A DNA stretch of 64,000 nucleotides from Chryseobacterium sp. JJR-5R (lineage in GTDB: Bacteria > Bacteroidota > Bacteroidia > Flavobacteriales > Weeksellaceae): NCBI RefSeq assembly GCF_034047335.1, contig NZ_CP139137.1, forward strand, positions 1,674,001 through 1,738,000, written 5' to 3'. Under the pieces are notes generated by a model. The model was not told the origin of the DNA. It worked only from the letters and a program-made list of their open reading frames with translations, and did not search any database. The position numbers were made by a program, and so were the translations under genes. Of this stretch, positions 42,605 to 51,846 are shown piece by piece. Position 1 is the first letter of the stretch. Every line of letters begins with the position of its first letter.

Positions 42605-44233
42605 ATGAGTTCAGAAAACACGACTTCATTTCATGACCTGTTCAAACCTGAAAACGAAATCCCTGAAGAATATAAAGTACCCGAGATCCACCAGCGTGTC
42701 TATCTCCTTAATGGGGAACTGGTAGAGTGGAGCGGCGAGGTAACGGAGATCTATTCGCCGGTCTGCATCCGTACGGAAAACGGACTGGAAAGAAAACTGT
42801 TGGGAAGCATCCCGAACATCAGCCCGAAAGAAGCAATGGACGTTCTGGATGCTTCGGTAAAAGCCTATAATAACGGGCTGGGCGAGTGGCCTACCATGTC
42901 TGTGGAAGGGCGTATCAAGTGTATGCAGAAATTCGTCTACCTGATGATCAAGGAACGTGACCTCATCATTAAACTGCTGATGTGGGAGATCGGGAAAACA
43001 CTTGCCGATTCTACCAAAGAATTCGACCGGACGGTAGACTACATCAACCAGACCATCGACGCACTGAAAGATCTGGACAGGGAATCGTCACGGTTTCAGC
43101 AGGCTGAAGGAACGATTGCCCAGATCAGAAGGGCTCCGCTCGGCGTGGTGCTGAGCATGGGGCCGTTCAACTATCCTTTGAATGAAATATTCACAACGCT
43201 GATCCCGGCACTGATCATGGGAAATACCATCCTGTTCAAGCTTCCCAAGCACGGGGTTTTAGCACATTATCCATTATTAAAGGCATTTAAAGAAGCCTTC
43301 CCGAAAGGAACCGTCAATACTTTATACGGAAAGGGCGCAGACATCATTACTCCGATCATGGAAAGCGGAAAAGTAAATGTCCTTGCCTTTATCGGTTCCA
43401 GTAAAGTGGCCAACGGGCTTAAAAAACTGCATCCCAAAGTCAACCGTTTACGCGCCATCCTGAGCCTGGATGCAAAGAATGCAGCCATCGTGACCAAGCA
43501 TGCGAATCTGGATGTGGCGGTAAGCGAGTGTATGCTGGGCGCACTCTCATTCAACGGGCAGCGGTGTACAGCGCTTAAACTGATCTTTGTACAGAAAGAG
43601 GTGGCAGAAGAATTTACCCAAAAATTAACCGCTGCGGTTTCAGCCATGAAGGCCGGCCTTCCGTGGGAGAAAGATGTGAAGATCACGCCGCTTCCGGAAG
43701 TGAACAAACCGCCTTACCTGAAAGAATGTATCGACGATGCCGTTTCAAAAGGCGCGAAGGTGCTTAATGAAAACGGAGGCCTGACCGAAGCATCCTTTGT
43801 TTTCCCGGCAGTGGTATATCCGGTGAACAGTGATATGAAACTCTACCATGAAGAACAGTTCGGCCCTGTTATTCCTATAGTTCCGTTTGAGAATATCGAG
43901 GAGCCGATCGAATATCAGGTAAATGCTTCCCACGGGATGCAGGTAAGTATTTTCAGTGAAGATCCGATGGAGGTTTCCCAACTGATTGATCCGTTTGTTC
44001 ACCTGGTGAGCCGTGTGAATATCAACTGCCAGGCACAGAGAGGGCCGGATGTTTTTCCTTTTACCGGAAGAAAAGACAGCGCAGAAGGTACACTTTCCGT
44101 TTTTGATGCATTGCGTTCGTTCTCTATCCGTTCCCTGGTGGCGGCAAAAATCACTGATGCCAATAAAAACCTGCTGAATACTATTGTCAGGGACCATGAC
44201 TCAAATTTCCTGAGTACCGATTATATTTTTTGA
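42605..44233 (+). CDS. gapN: NADP-dependent glyceraldehyde-3-phosphate dehydrogenase-like aldehyde dehydrogenase
   Basis: 542 residues. Non-phosphorylating oxidation of glyceraldehyde 3-phosphate to 3-phosphoglycerate with NADPH formation is the expected reaction. ALDH features: GPFNYPLNE (Asn189), KLPKHG, FIGSSKV, catalytic Cys321 in FNGQRCTALK, PFENIEEPI, and EEQFGPV near the end of the domain. The segment normally reading L-E-L-G-G-K reads L-S-L-D-A-K (286-291), so the usual general-base Glu is Ser here; I recall related changes in Bacteroidota members of this subfamily. Single gene; no neighbour from glycolysis. Confidence 0.85.
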   Translation: MSSENTTSFHDLFKPENEIPEEYKVPEIHQRVYLLNGELVEWSGEVTEIYSPVCIRTENGLERKLLGSIPNISPKEAMDVLDASVKAYNNGLGEWPTMSVEGRIKCMQKFVYLMIKERDLIIKLLMWEIGKTLADSTKEFDRTVDYINQTIDALKDLDRESSRFQQAEGTIAQIRRAPLGVVLSMGPFNYPLNEIFTTLIPALIMGNTILFKLPKHGVLAHYPLLKAFKEAFPKGTVNTLYGKGADIITPIMESGKVNVLAFIGSSKVANGLKKLHPKVNRLRAILSLDAKNAAIVTKHANLDVAVSECMLGALSFNGQRCTALKLIFVQKEVAEEFTQKLTAAVSAMKAGLPWEKDVKITPLPEVNKPPYLKECIDDAVSKGAKVLNENGGLTEASFVFPAVVYPVNSDMKLYHEEQFGPVIPIVPFENIEEPIEYQVNASHGMQVSIFSEDPMEVSQLIDPFVHLVSRVNINCQAQRGPDVFPFTGRKDSAEGTLSVFDALRSFSIRSLVAAKITDANKNLLNTIVRDHDSNFLSTDYIF

Positions 44234-44322
44234 TCTGTAAATTAAATACAATGATAAACAGTAATTTAAAGCATATTTATATTTGATAATCAAATTACCG
44301 GCGATAAAAATCAATCATAAAA

Positions 44323-44355
44323 AAACGGTCAGCAACTGAATGCTGGCCGTTTCTA
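44323..44355. terminator. Bidirectional terminator between converging genes
   Basis: Stem AAACGGTCAGCA (44323-44334) / TGCTGGCCGTTT (44341-44352) with one G-U-type pair and loop ACTGAA. Confidence 0.8.
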
Positions 44356-44391
44356 TTATTATGTATTTATTATCTATTTAACAGAAGGTTA

Positions 44392-45219
44392 TTATGTGGT
44401 TAAAAACCTGCTGATGATGCTGTTCAGATCTTCTGCATGGGTAACATTCAACCCGTGGGGTGCACCTTCGATAATTTTGAATTCATTGTTGGCGATTCCC
44501 TGTGCAGCCTGCTGCCCGGCCGTTTTAATAGGAACTACTTTATCATCGTCACCATGTACGATTAGGGTTCTTACGTTCACATTACCGAGCTCAGGACGGA
44601 AATCCGTATTTGCCCAGCTTTCCGCACATTTAATGGTTGCAATCGGATTGGCGCATGAAGCGATAGACCAATCGTAGTCCAGCTGTTTCTGGCTTACTGA
44701 CTTTGAAAGCAGTCCGTAATTGTAAAAATCTTTGTGGAATGATTCCAGGAACGTAACACGGTCAGTTTTCAGGCTTTCCATAATAGTATCCAATTTTTCC
44801 TGCGGGACACCATCCGGATTGTCTTCTTTTTGTTTCACCACCGGAATAATGGATGATATCAAAGCTACTTTGTCTACGTTATCAGAGCCATAGTTCGTCA
44901 GGTAGCGCACCACTTCGCCGCCGCCCATAGAAAATCCGAAAAGGATTACATTTTTCAGCTCCAGTTGGGAGATTAATTCATGAAGGTCCTGCGTCAGGCT
45001 GTCATAATCATATCCGTCCGCAGTAGGCGATGATTTTCCGAAACCTCTTCTGTCATATGAAATGACACGGTATCCCAAATTCAAAAGAACGGGAATCTGC
45101 ATTTCCCATGATTTGCCGCTTAACGGCCATCCGTGGATCAGGATAATCGGTTGTCCGGATCCGAAATCTTCATAATAAAGTTCGACGTTCTGATTGTCGC
45201 TTTTTGTGATGTAAGGCAT
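44392..45219 (-). CDS. Alpha/beta hydrolase (non-haem chloroperoxidase-like)
   Basis: 275 residues. Classical fold: ILIHGWPLSGKSWE, YDRRGFGKSS, nucleophile elbow LFGFSMGGGE (Ser near 96), Asp in VHGDDDKVVP, His in GAPHGLN. Close in length and motifs to bacterial perhydrolases/esterases annotated as non-haem chloroperoxidases; the natural substrate is unknown. No signal peptide. It is a single gene in front of the divergent ECF sigma operon. Confidence 0.92.
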   Translation of the reverse strand: MPYITKSDNQNVELYYEDFGSGQPIILIHGWPLSGKSWEMQIPVLLNLGYRVISYDRRGFGKSSPTADGYDYDSLTQDLHELISQLELKNVILFGFSMGGGEVVRYLTNYGSDNVDKVALISSIIPVVKQKEDNPDGVPQEKLDTIMESLKTDRVTFLESFHKDFYNYGLLSKSVSQKQLDYDWSIASCANPIATIKCAESWANTDFRPELGNVNVRTLIVHGDDDKVVPIKTAGQQAAQGIANNEFKIIEGAPHGLNVTHAEDLNSIISRFLTT

Positions 45220-45350
45220 ATTGATATTTTTTGATGTAACTCAGGGGTCACAAATATTGAGCCATAATAATCCGGATATAAAAATTAACAGATCTGTGAA
45301 AGCATTGAATTTTTGCGTCCGTATTTTTTTAATTATTTTCCGCAAAAAAG

Positions 45351-45385
45351 TGTAACAATTTTTTAAAAGAGAAACTAACGTTACA
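45351..45385 (+). promoter_or_regulatory. Putative ECF-type promoter/operator
   Basis: TGTAAC (45351-45356) and GTTACA (45380-45385) are exact reverse complements, 23 nt apart, just ahead of the sigma gene ATG at 45400. TGTAAC followed by A/T-rich sequence also looks like an ECF -35 element, with CGTTA as -10. Either reading suggests autoregulation. Confidence 0.45.
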
Positions 45386-45399
45386 GAGCATAAGAAATC

Positions 45400-45906
45400 A
45401 TGGCCTCATCAGAACAGGAATTTTTACAGAAAATCGAACAACATAAAGGAATCATTTTTAAGATTTCCAAAATGTATATGGATACGAAAGATGACCGGGA
45501 TGATCTCTTCCAGGAGATTACCTATCAGGTCTGGAAAGCCTACCCTCATTTCAGGGGCCGGAGCGGATTTTCTACCTGGCTGTACAGGATTGCGCTGAAT
45601 ACAGCGATCATATTCCTTAAAAACGAAAAGAAAAGGAGTTTTATCGGGAACGGAGATTTTTCTGATTATAAAATTATACAGGAAGAATCTGATGCCGGAA
45701 AAGAAGAAAAGCTGAATGCCATGTATAAAGCAATCCATCAGCTGAACCCTATTGACAAAGCTTTTATCTTCTATTATCTTGAAGATGTCACCGGAAAGGA
45801 AATTGCAGAGCAGATGGGGATTTCCGAAGGGAATGTAAGGGTGAAGATGAACCGCGCCAAGAATAAACTGAAAGATATTTTACAACATAATACAATTAAC
45901 CTTTAA
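45400..45906 (+). CDS. ECF-family RNA polymerase sigma factor
   Basis: 168 residues. Sigma-70 region 2 (about 15-85; DDLFQEITYQVWKAYPHFRG and FSTWLYRIALNTAI) and region 4 (about 110-160; GKEIAEQMGISEGNVRVKMN then RAKNKLK). No region 1 or 3, so the ECF class. It is followed 11 nt later by a membrane protein gene that probably acts as its anti-sigma or sensor. The palindromic TGTAAC/GTTACA upstream suggests self-regulation. Confidence 0.93.
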   Translation: MASSEQEFLQKIEQHKGIIFKISKMYMDTKDDRDDLFQEITYQVWKAYPHFRGRSGFSTWLYRIALNTAIIFLKNEKKRSFIGNGDFSDYKIIQEESDAGKEEKLNAMYKAIHQLNPIDKAFIFYYLEDVTGKEIAEQMGISEGNVRVKMNRAKNKLKDILQHNTINL

Positions 45907-45917
45907 ATCAAGAAATA

Positions 45918-46514
45918 ATGAATATAGACGAGCTTAAAAACGCATGGAGTGAAGACGATTCCCTTGTTGGTACTCCTGAAATCAGTATGGAGCAGAAGAA
46001 AACCATCCATCTTCCGCTGGAAAAAATGCGTAAGAACATGCGCATGGAATTCTGGTCTACTTTTGCACTTTTTATTTTCGGTTTTTTTATAGTCTCTTCC
46101 TGTGAAGCTCCTTTTAAGTTTAAATTTTACATGGACATCCTGTTAGCTTCGATGATTTGCGTCACTTTTTTCTTTTTCAGTAAATTTTTCCGGCTTTATA
46201 AAGACATGACGGATCCGCTGATGAAGACTTCTGAAAACCTGAAAGATCTTCTATACCAGTTTGATCTTAATAAACAGTATTACCTTTCGTTCTATCTTAC
46301 TTTTATTCCGTTCCTGGTATGCGAACTCATTATTGTCATGGAATTTATTCCGCGGCCGCAGCCTCTTTCCGATGCAAAAATTGCCACCGTGCTTATCGGG
46401 AGTTTGGTCTTTGGATTATTGGCTCTGTTTGCTTTCGGGAACTTCTGGTTTAAAAGGCTGTACGGGAAATATATTCTGCAGATCAAAAATCTTCTGAATG
46501 ATTTGGAAAAATAG
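45918..46514 (+). CDS. Membrane partner of the ECF sigma factor (possible anti-sigma)
   Basis: 198 residues. N-terminal cytoplasmic part of about 45 residues (MNIDELKNAWSEDDS, then the KTIHLPLEKMRKNM region), a pair of hydrophobic helices (about 50-70, 75-92), a charged stretch, then two more (about 120-140, 155-180). The start fits the DELKNAW-type N-terminus seen in many Bacteroidota proteins coded after ECF sigma genes. No classical zinc-binding anti-sigma motif is visible. Function inferred from position. Confidence 0.6.
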   Translation: MNIDELKNAWSEDDSLVGTPEISMEQKKTIHLPLEKMRKNMRMEFWSTFALFIFGFFIVSSCEAPFKFKFYMDILLASMICVTFFFFSKFFRLYKDMTDPLMKTSENLKDLLYQFDLNKQYYLSFYLTFIPFLVCELIIVMEFIPRPQPLSDAKIATVLIGSLVFGLLALFAFGNFWFKRLYGKYILQIKNLLNDLEK

Positions 46515-46548
46515 GTTACGGCGGGCTTTCAGCCCGCCGTAACCTATT
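46510..46548. terminator. Strong bidirectional terminator
   Basis: Perfect 18-bp stem with TTC loop: AATAGGTTACGGCGGGCT (46510-46527) / complement at 46531-46548, overlapping the stop codon of the membrane gene. It separates two converging genes. Confidence 0.9.
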
Positions 46549-46549
46549 T

Positions 46550-47113
46550 TTACTGTATATAATAAGCCGGAAATTCCCGGAGCAGCGAATACACGTCCCG
46601 CCATTCAAAATAATCCGGGCTGACGCTGTTTACCTCTTTAAAGCCACGGTCTTTAAATAATTTTTTAGTCCGGCTCACATGAAAATACTGGGAAACAACC
46701 ATAATACTGCTGAACTTCAGCTTTGTACGCAATTGTAGTGTATTTTCAACCGTTGCCCGTGTGTTATTGCCAAAGTTATCGACAATAATCAAAGAATCGG
46801 GAATGCCCTTTGAAATAAGGAATGATTTCATTCGGCTTCCTTCGTAATATCCTTCTTTTCCCAGTCCTCCGCTGACCAGGATTTTTCTGATCCGGTGGCT
46901 TCTGTATAAATCAATCCCGCTTTCAAGACGCTGTTCAAGCCTTTCTGACAAGGTGCCGTCTTCATTTACTTTGCTTCCCGGAATAACGGCAAGGTCTGCT
47001 TTCTTACCGTCATCAGAAATACCGTCAATTATAATGAACGCGGAATGAATAATAAACCATGCAATAAATACGGATGCAGCCATTTTAAAAACGGTGAAAA
47101 GTTTTTTTACCAT
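46550..47113 (-). CDS. YdcF/SanA (DUF218) family protein
   Basis: 187 residues. N-terminal signal anchor (about 8-30) then the DUF218 domain: ADLAVIPGSKVNEDGTLSER, LVSGGLGKEGYYEGSRMK and NTRATVENTLQL. The family includes SanA/YdcF and ElyC, envelope proteins linked to peptidoglycan or vancomycin tolerance, with no settled enzymatic activity. It follows the S41 peptidase gene by 14 nt and the two are likely co-transcribed. Confidence 0.88.
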   Translation of the reverse strand: MVKKLFTVFKMAASVFIAWFIIHSAFIIIDGISDDGKKADLAVIPGSKVNEDGTLSERLEQRLESGIDLYRSHRIRKILVSGGLGKEGYYEGSRMKSFLISKGIPDSLIIVDNFGNNTRATVENTLQLRTKLKFSSIMVVSQYFHVSRTKKLFKDRGFKEVNSVSPDYFEWRDVYSLLREFPAYYIQ

Positions 47114-47127
47114 AAAATTAGGGTGAT

Positions 47128-48669
47128 CTATTTCGTATCAGCCGTTTTTTCTCTCTGGATTTCATGCATCACCCAATCCAGCTGAGGGTCTTTTTTACTG
47201 ATGATATCGTTCAGCGTTTCCTTAACGGCAACATCAGGAAGGACACCTTTTTGGGTATGGGTAAACGTAATATCAGGCTGTACCAGCAGCAGCCCGATAG
47301 GGAGATCGATTTTAGAATTCGGAAGCTGCTGGTAAGAATAAAAACCGGCTACGGTTCCGTCGTTGGCACCTCCTGTTTCTTCGCCAACCAGAACAGCCCG
47401 TTTGTCATTCTTCAGTTTCGCCGTAAAAATGGAAGACGCTGAAAAGCTTCCTCCGTTCATCAGTACAAATATCTTTCCGGTAAAAACATTTTTGTCCGGC
47501 TTTGCTTCTTTATCGGCTTTCATACGGTAATAAAACTTTCCGTTTTTTTCATAGGTACCGAACGCCTGTGCAAAGAAAAAAACCGGATAGGTGATCCCTT
47601 TGATTACATAATCCAGCAGGCTGCTTTTCCGGAAATAATTCGTTTTCAGGGGAGCCGTCTTCGAGGTGACCAGCGACGGTTTTACCAGAACATAAGGCTC
47701 CGGGCTCAGATAAGAGTACAGGTTATGGATTTCTTCCAGGGAACCGCCGTAATTATTCCGGATATCAATGATCAGGTATTTAGATTTTGCCTTTTTAATC
47801 TTGCTGAACGTTTCATTGTAAAATTTCACGGAATACGCTCTTGAAAAGCTTTTTACTTTGATATAGGCAATAGCACTGTCTGCATCCAGGAACTTGAAAG
47901 AACGGTTATAAGAATCACTGAAGGCTACATAATCGTTGATTTTTTTCTCCGGAGTCCGTTTTTGCTGAGCTTTGTCTTTTTCAAGATCTGCCGCATTTTT
48001 TGTTTCCCTTGTCAGGAAGTAGGTTTTTTTTACTCCGTTGTAAAGGGTTTCCAGTTTTGCCCCGTTTTCATATCCGTTCTCCGCTACATAAAAATAAAAC
48101 AGCCAGTCTTTTAAGAAATAAGGCTGAAAAGTGGTATTAAAGCCGTCGCTGTTGATGAGCTGACCATACTTTTTGACATAAACGGAAGCCGGAACAGAAT
48201 TGATGGACAGGATTTCCGTTCCCGGCTTAATCCTCTGAATCGAATCTTTGTTTTCTGTGATATAAAGATGTTCGCCCTGAACATAATACCCGAAACGGCT
48301 GAACATGGCTTTCTTGTTTTCCAGTGTTTTGGTTTCCTTTCGTGAAAGCTTTTTCATCGGTATTCTCAGCGAGAGATGTGCTTCACGGATATCTGAGATC
48401 ACCGGCTGTAATTTAAAATAAAACTGCAACGGCGTCAGCGGTTCATGGATTGTTTTTTTGATACTGTCAAATTTGTAGTCCAGGTTTTCTTTTGAAATAT
48501 ACCAATAGAGCTGGGGATGCAGTTCTTTCAGCCGGTTGTAGGCAAAATCTACATCCGCTCTCAGTTTTTCCGGAGGGAGGCAGGATGATCTCTGCTCATT
48601 GTGCCTTCTGGTTGATGCGCAGGAAGTTACTAGAATGAGTAAGAAGATGAGGAAACAGTTCTTCTGCAA
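47128..48669 (-). CDS. S41 family C-terminal processing-type peptidase, lipoprotein
   Basis: 513 residues. Lipoprotein signal with LVTSC (Cys near 17). A helical N-terminal region and a PDZ-like part (about 100-230, GTEILSINSVPA) precede the S41 domain (about 270-500), with YLIIDIRNNYGGSLEE, catalytic Ser in NGGSFSASSIF and Lys/Gly block AVLVGEETGGAND. Likely cleaves periplasmic protein tails. It lies directly upstream of the ydcF-like gene. Confidence 0.9.
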   Translation of the reverse strand: MQKNCFLIFLLILVTSCASTRRHNEQRSSCLPPEKLRADVDFAYNRLKELHPQLYWYISKENLDYKFDSIKKTIHEPLTPLQFYFKLQPVISDIREAHLSLRIPMKKLSRKETKTLENKKAMFSRFGYYVQGEHLYITENKDSIQRIKPGTEILSINSVPASVYVKKYGQLINSDGFNTTFQPYFLKDWLFYFYVAENGYENGAKLETLYNGVKKTYFLTRETKNAADLEKDKAQQKRTPEKKINDYVAFSDSYNRSFKFLDADSAIAYIKVKSFSRAYSVKFYNETFSKIKKAKSKYLIIDIRNNYGGSLEEIHNLYSYLSPEPYVLVKPSLVTSKTAPLKTNYFRKSSLLDYVIKGITYPVFFFAQAFGTYEKNGKFYYRMKADKEAKPDKNVFTGKIFVLMNGGSFSASSIFTAKLKNDKRAVLVGEETGGANDGTVAGFYSYQQLPNSKIDLPIGLLLVQPDITFTHTQKGVLPDVAVKETLNDIISKKDPQLDWVMHEIQREKTADTK

Positions 48670-48811
48670 TTTTTATTGTATTGGATTTCAAAAATAAAAA
48701 AGTTTACTCATTATTCTGAAAATAAATTGATAATTATTTAAACTAATTTAAAGGTTTACGGTTTATGGACCGTCATATGCTGTAACATCATACATTTGAT
48801 ATCCTATAATA

Positions 48812-49909
48812 ATGATATATACCCTAATTGCCATAGCCGTTTTGATTATTTTGCTTTATTTTGTGATTACCGCCAGAGAGGTCTTTGGTGCGGAAGCAAA
48901 AGGGAAAAGGCTGGAAAGGATGCAGCAGTCAAAACATTACAAAGACCGTCAGTTTCAGAATCTCAGTGTTACGCCCTCGCTTGCCGAAGGATATTACATG
49001 CCGAAAGTAATGCTCGATTTCTTTTTTAAAAAGAAAAATCCGCTTTTAAAACCTTTAAAAGATATTCCGGCGGTGCATACTGATCTCAGGAGCCTGCCTG
49101 AAGACCGCGATATTTTTATATGGCTGGGGCATTCATCCTATTACATGCAGCTGGACGGCATTTCTTTTCTGGTGGATCCTGTGCTGAGTTCCTATGGTTC
49201 CCCGTTCCGGTTTTTTAACAAAGCCTTTGCCGGAGCTGACGTGTTCATACCCGAAGATATTCCTCATATTGATTATCTGATTATTACCCACGACCATTAT
49301 GATCATCTGGATTATCCTACGGTAAAGGCGATCAGGAGCAGGGTAGGGAAGGCAATCCTGCCTTTGGGAGTGGGTGCCCATCTGGAAAGATGGGGATATG
49401 AGCCCGGACAGCTGATTGAAGAAGATTGGGAAACTGAAGTCGGTTTAAAAAACAATATTAAAATCACCTTTACGCCGGCAAGGCATTTTTCCGGCCGGAA
49501 AATGAAAAGAAATGGTACTTTATGGACTTCCTATGTTCTTGAAACCCCGTCCCAGAAGCTCTTTTTGGGAGGCGACAGCGGTTATGACACACATTTTAAG
49601 ATGATCGGCGAAAAATACGGGCCTTTTGATTATGCCATTATTGAAAACGGACAGTATAACGAAGCCTGGAAGTACATTCATGCGCTGCCTGAAGATGTTA
49701 TCCAGGCAAGTATAGACGTGAATGCCAAAAATATTATTCCGGTACATTCATCAAAATTTGCGCTGGCCCTGCACGCCTGGAATGAGCCTCTGGAACAGGT
49801 AACCCGTCTTGCAAAAGACAGGAACTTAAATGTACTGACTCCGATGATCGGCGAACCGGTTGACTTGAATGAGCCCCGCCATCAGTTTAACAGGTGGTGG
49901 AATGATTAA
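48812..49909 (+). CDS. MBL-fold metallo-hydrolase (NAPE-PLD/UlaG-like)
   Basis: 365 residues. N-terminal membrane anchor (about 2-22), then the metallo-beta-lactamase fold: GHSSYYMQLDGISFLVDPVL, metal motif ITHDHYDHLD near residue 150, His in PARHFSGR, Asp in FLGGDSGYD, His in IIPVHSSKF. Its sequence resembles bacterial homologues of N-acylphosphatidylethanolamine phospholipase D. A possible -7 box TACATTTG lies at 48791-48798. It points away from the S41 gene. Confidence 0.9.
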   Translation: MIYTLIAIAVLIILLYFVITAREVFGAEAKGKRLERMQQSKHYKDRQFQNLSVTPSLAEGYYMPKVMLDFFFKKKNPLLKPLKDIPAVHTDLRSLPEDRDIFIWLGHSSYYMQLDGISFLVDPVLSSYGSPFRFFNKAFAGADVFIPEDIPHIDYLIITHDHYDHLDYPTVKAIRSRVGKAILPLGVGAHLERWGYEPGQLIEEDWETEVGLKNNIKITFTPARHFSGRKMKRNGTLWTSYVLETPSQKLFLGGDSGYDTHFKMIGEKYGPFDYAIIENGQYNEAWKYIHALPEDVIQASIDVNAKNIIPVHSSKFALALHAWNEPLEQVTRLAKDRNLNVLTPMIGEPVDLNEPRHQFNRWWND

Positions 49910-49910
49910 T

Positions 49911-50198
49911 TTAAGCGTGCCAGATCTCTTTATATCTTTCCGGATGGTTTTCAAACTGCTGCCTTACAAATTCGCATTCCGGATCAATCAGTAAATCATT
50001 CTCTTCAGCGTATCTTACCAATTCGTCCAAAAGCGTTTTTGCATAACCTTTACCTTCATATGCTTGATCGATCTTGGTGTAATACACAATCAAAACCCTG
50101 CCGTCAATCTTTACCGACATATATCCCGGTTTTTTTTCATCAATCAATAGTTGAAGTTCATCCTGATGGGGGGAGACTTGAAATCTTATATTTTCCAT
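49911..50198 (-). CDS. GNAT N-acetyltransferase, small YjdJ type
   Basis: 95 residues, the small single-domain GNAT group. Acetyl-CoA-binding region in QAYEGKGYAKTLLDELVRYA, preceded by the strand IVYYTKI, and the C-terminal CEFVRQQFENHPERYKEIW that marks this subfamily. The target is unknown. It converges with the MBL gene, one nucleotide apart. Confidence 0.87.
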   Translation of the reverse strand: MENIRFQVSPHQDELQLLIDEKKPGYMSVKIDGRVLIVYYTKIDQAYEGKGYAKTLLDELVRYAEENDLLIDPECEFVRQQFENHPERYKEIWHA

Positions 50199-50409
50199 AA
50201 TACTGATATCTATAGGTTGATATGCTCAATAAATCACAGTATTAAAATTAGGGATTTAAAATGAAAATAAATGCAATTAAATGGACTTAATATATATTCA
50301 ATCGGATTACGAATTAAAATTTATAAATATTTAACAAACCTTATGGATTTAAAAAACCGATCTGGCATTTTATTTGAAAATCATATCGTATTCAATTAAA
50401 AAGTGGAAA

Positions 50410-50835
50410 ATGAAAAAGTTATTATTAACCGCTGTGTTTATGGGCACATTCGGATTAAATTATGCACAGTCAGATAATTACAATGATTACAGAAGAAGTG
50501 TTACGGATGTCAACTGGCAAAGTGTGATTTCTGATCTTGTATTATCAACTACCCAGGCAGACCAGGTCTATGCTTTAAATGACCGTTACCGGGATTATGA
50601 TTCCTGGAACAGGGTATATGTCAATAATCCTGACCGGTGGAGAAATGACCGATATGTAGAACTTGAAAGGATTATGGGAAAGGATAAATATGCAAAGTTT
50701 AAAAACAAATACTATAAAGGCCAGAATCCTGTAGCCGTTTACAACAGGAATAAAAATAACGATAAACGGTATAAGCACATGAATAAAAAAGCAAAGGCCC
50801 ATCAGCCTAAGCACCATGGAAAGAAGAACCATTAA
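50410..50835 (+). CDS. Small secreted basic protein
   Basis: 141 residues from ATG 50410, which starts the signal peptide MKKLLLTAVFMGTFGLNYAQ. The mature part is tyrosine- and arginine-rich, with YNDYRRSVTDVNWQSVI, and ends in a strongly basic tail (KKAKAHQPKHHGKKNH). The upstream in-frame start would put a charged extension before the signal. No family recognised. Confidence 0.65.
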   Translation: MKKLLLTAVFMGTFGLNYAQSDNYNDYRRSVTDVNWQSVISDLVLSTTQADQVYALNDRYRDYDSWNRVYVNNPDRWRNDRYVELERIMGKDKYAKFKNKYYKGQNPVAVYNRNKNNDKRYKHMNKKAKAHQPKHHGKKNH

Positions 50836-50867
50836 AAGCGTTGATTAAATATATTTAATACTGGATC

Positions 50868-50901
50868 AATTGGCTGTTCTCCGGAGCAGTCAATTTTTTT
50901 T
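50868..50901 (+). terminator. Terminator after the small secreted protein gene
   Basis: Stem AATTGGCTG (50868-50876) / CAGTCAATT (50887-50895), one G-U pair, then T run. An inner CTCCGGAG palindrome makes the loop. Confidence 0.7.
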
Positions 50902-50922
50902 GATAATTAACGAGGTGGGATT

Positions 50923-50939
50923 GTTTGATTTTTATAATT
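50923..50939 (+). promoter_or_regulatory. AraC-regulator candidate operator 0
   Basis: GTTTGATTTTTATAATT, overlapping a TAATTTTG -7 box at 50935-50942 directly before the regulator's ATG (50947). The same 17-mer occurs again after the gene. Confidence 0.5.
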
Positions 50940-50946
50940 TTGAATC

Positions 50947-51846
50947 ATGGAATCCAGAGAAACGATAAAGGGCTTTTATGAACGTAATGCAGACCAGTTC
51001 GGTTGCGTAAAAACTCCCGGGATAGGGCATTTCAATGTATTTTCCCGCGATCACTGTTCATTCATTACCCCTTACAGCAGAAGAGATTACTATAAAATTT
51101 CTTTGATCATAGGCAAAGGAACGCTTCATTATGCGGATAAATGGATTTATGTCAACCGTCCCGTCCTGCTGTTTTCAAATCCCGTAGTGCCTTATTCATG
51201 GGAAGCGGAGAATGAAGACCAGAAAGGCTTCTTCTGCCTTTTTACCGATCAGTTCCTGCACAACGGTAACCGCTTCGGAACCCTTCATGATTCAGGGCTT
51301 TTCAAAGTAGGCAGCACACCGGTTTTCTTTGTTGATGAGCGGCAGCAGGAAACGGTAAGTAACCTTTTTCATAAGATGATGGCCGAAATCCAGTCGGATT
51401 ACCTGCACAAATATGATGTGCTCCGGGCCTATCTCCACCTGCTGATCCACGAAACGATGAAGATGCATCCTGCAGATAATTTTGAACCGTATCAGAATGC
51501 TTCACAACGGGTGGCGGCCCTGTTTATGGAATTGCTGGAAAGGCAGTTCCCGATTGACAGCCCGGAGCGTTACCTGAGACTGAAAACCCCGATGGATTAT
51601 GCAGAGAGCCTCTCAATCCACGTCAATTCACTCAACCGCTCCGTTAAGGAAATCACCGGAAAAACCACCACGCAGCAGATTACATCAAGGATTATCCATG
51701 AAGCCCATGCACTGCTGAGGCATACGGACTGGAATATCTCTGAAATTGCATACGGACTGGGTTTTGAAGAGCCTGCCTATTTCACCAATTATTTTAAAAA
51801 GCAGACAGGGATGACACCGAATGCCGTAAGAACAGCAGCTGTTTGA
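50947..51846 (+). CDS. AraC family transcriptional regulator
   Basis: 299 residues. N-terminal cupin-like sensor part (about 20-165) and a C-terminal double HTH (about 200-299): SLSIHVNSLNRSVKEITGKT is the first, and WNISEIAYGLGFEEPAYFTN then YFKKQTGMTPNAVR the second. It precedes, on the same strand, an aldo/keto reductase and an MFS transporter, which are its likely targets. The promoter is nearly leaderless, and direct repeats before and behind the gene suggest autoregulation. Confidence 0.93.
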   Translation: MESRETIKGFYERNADQFGCVKTPGIGHFNVFSRDHCSFITPYSRRDYYKISLIIGKGTLHYADKWIYVNRPVLLFSNPVVPYSWEAENEDQKGFFCLFTDQFLHNGNRFGTLHDSGLFKVGSTPVFFVDERQQETVSNLFHKMMAEIQSDYLHKYDVLRAYLHLLIHETMKMHPADNFEPYQNASQRVAALFMELLERQFPIDSPERYLRLKTPMDYAESLSIHVNSLNRSVKEITGKTTTQQITSRIIHEAHALLRHTDWNISEIAYGLGFEEPAYFTNYFKKQTGMTPNAVRTAAV

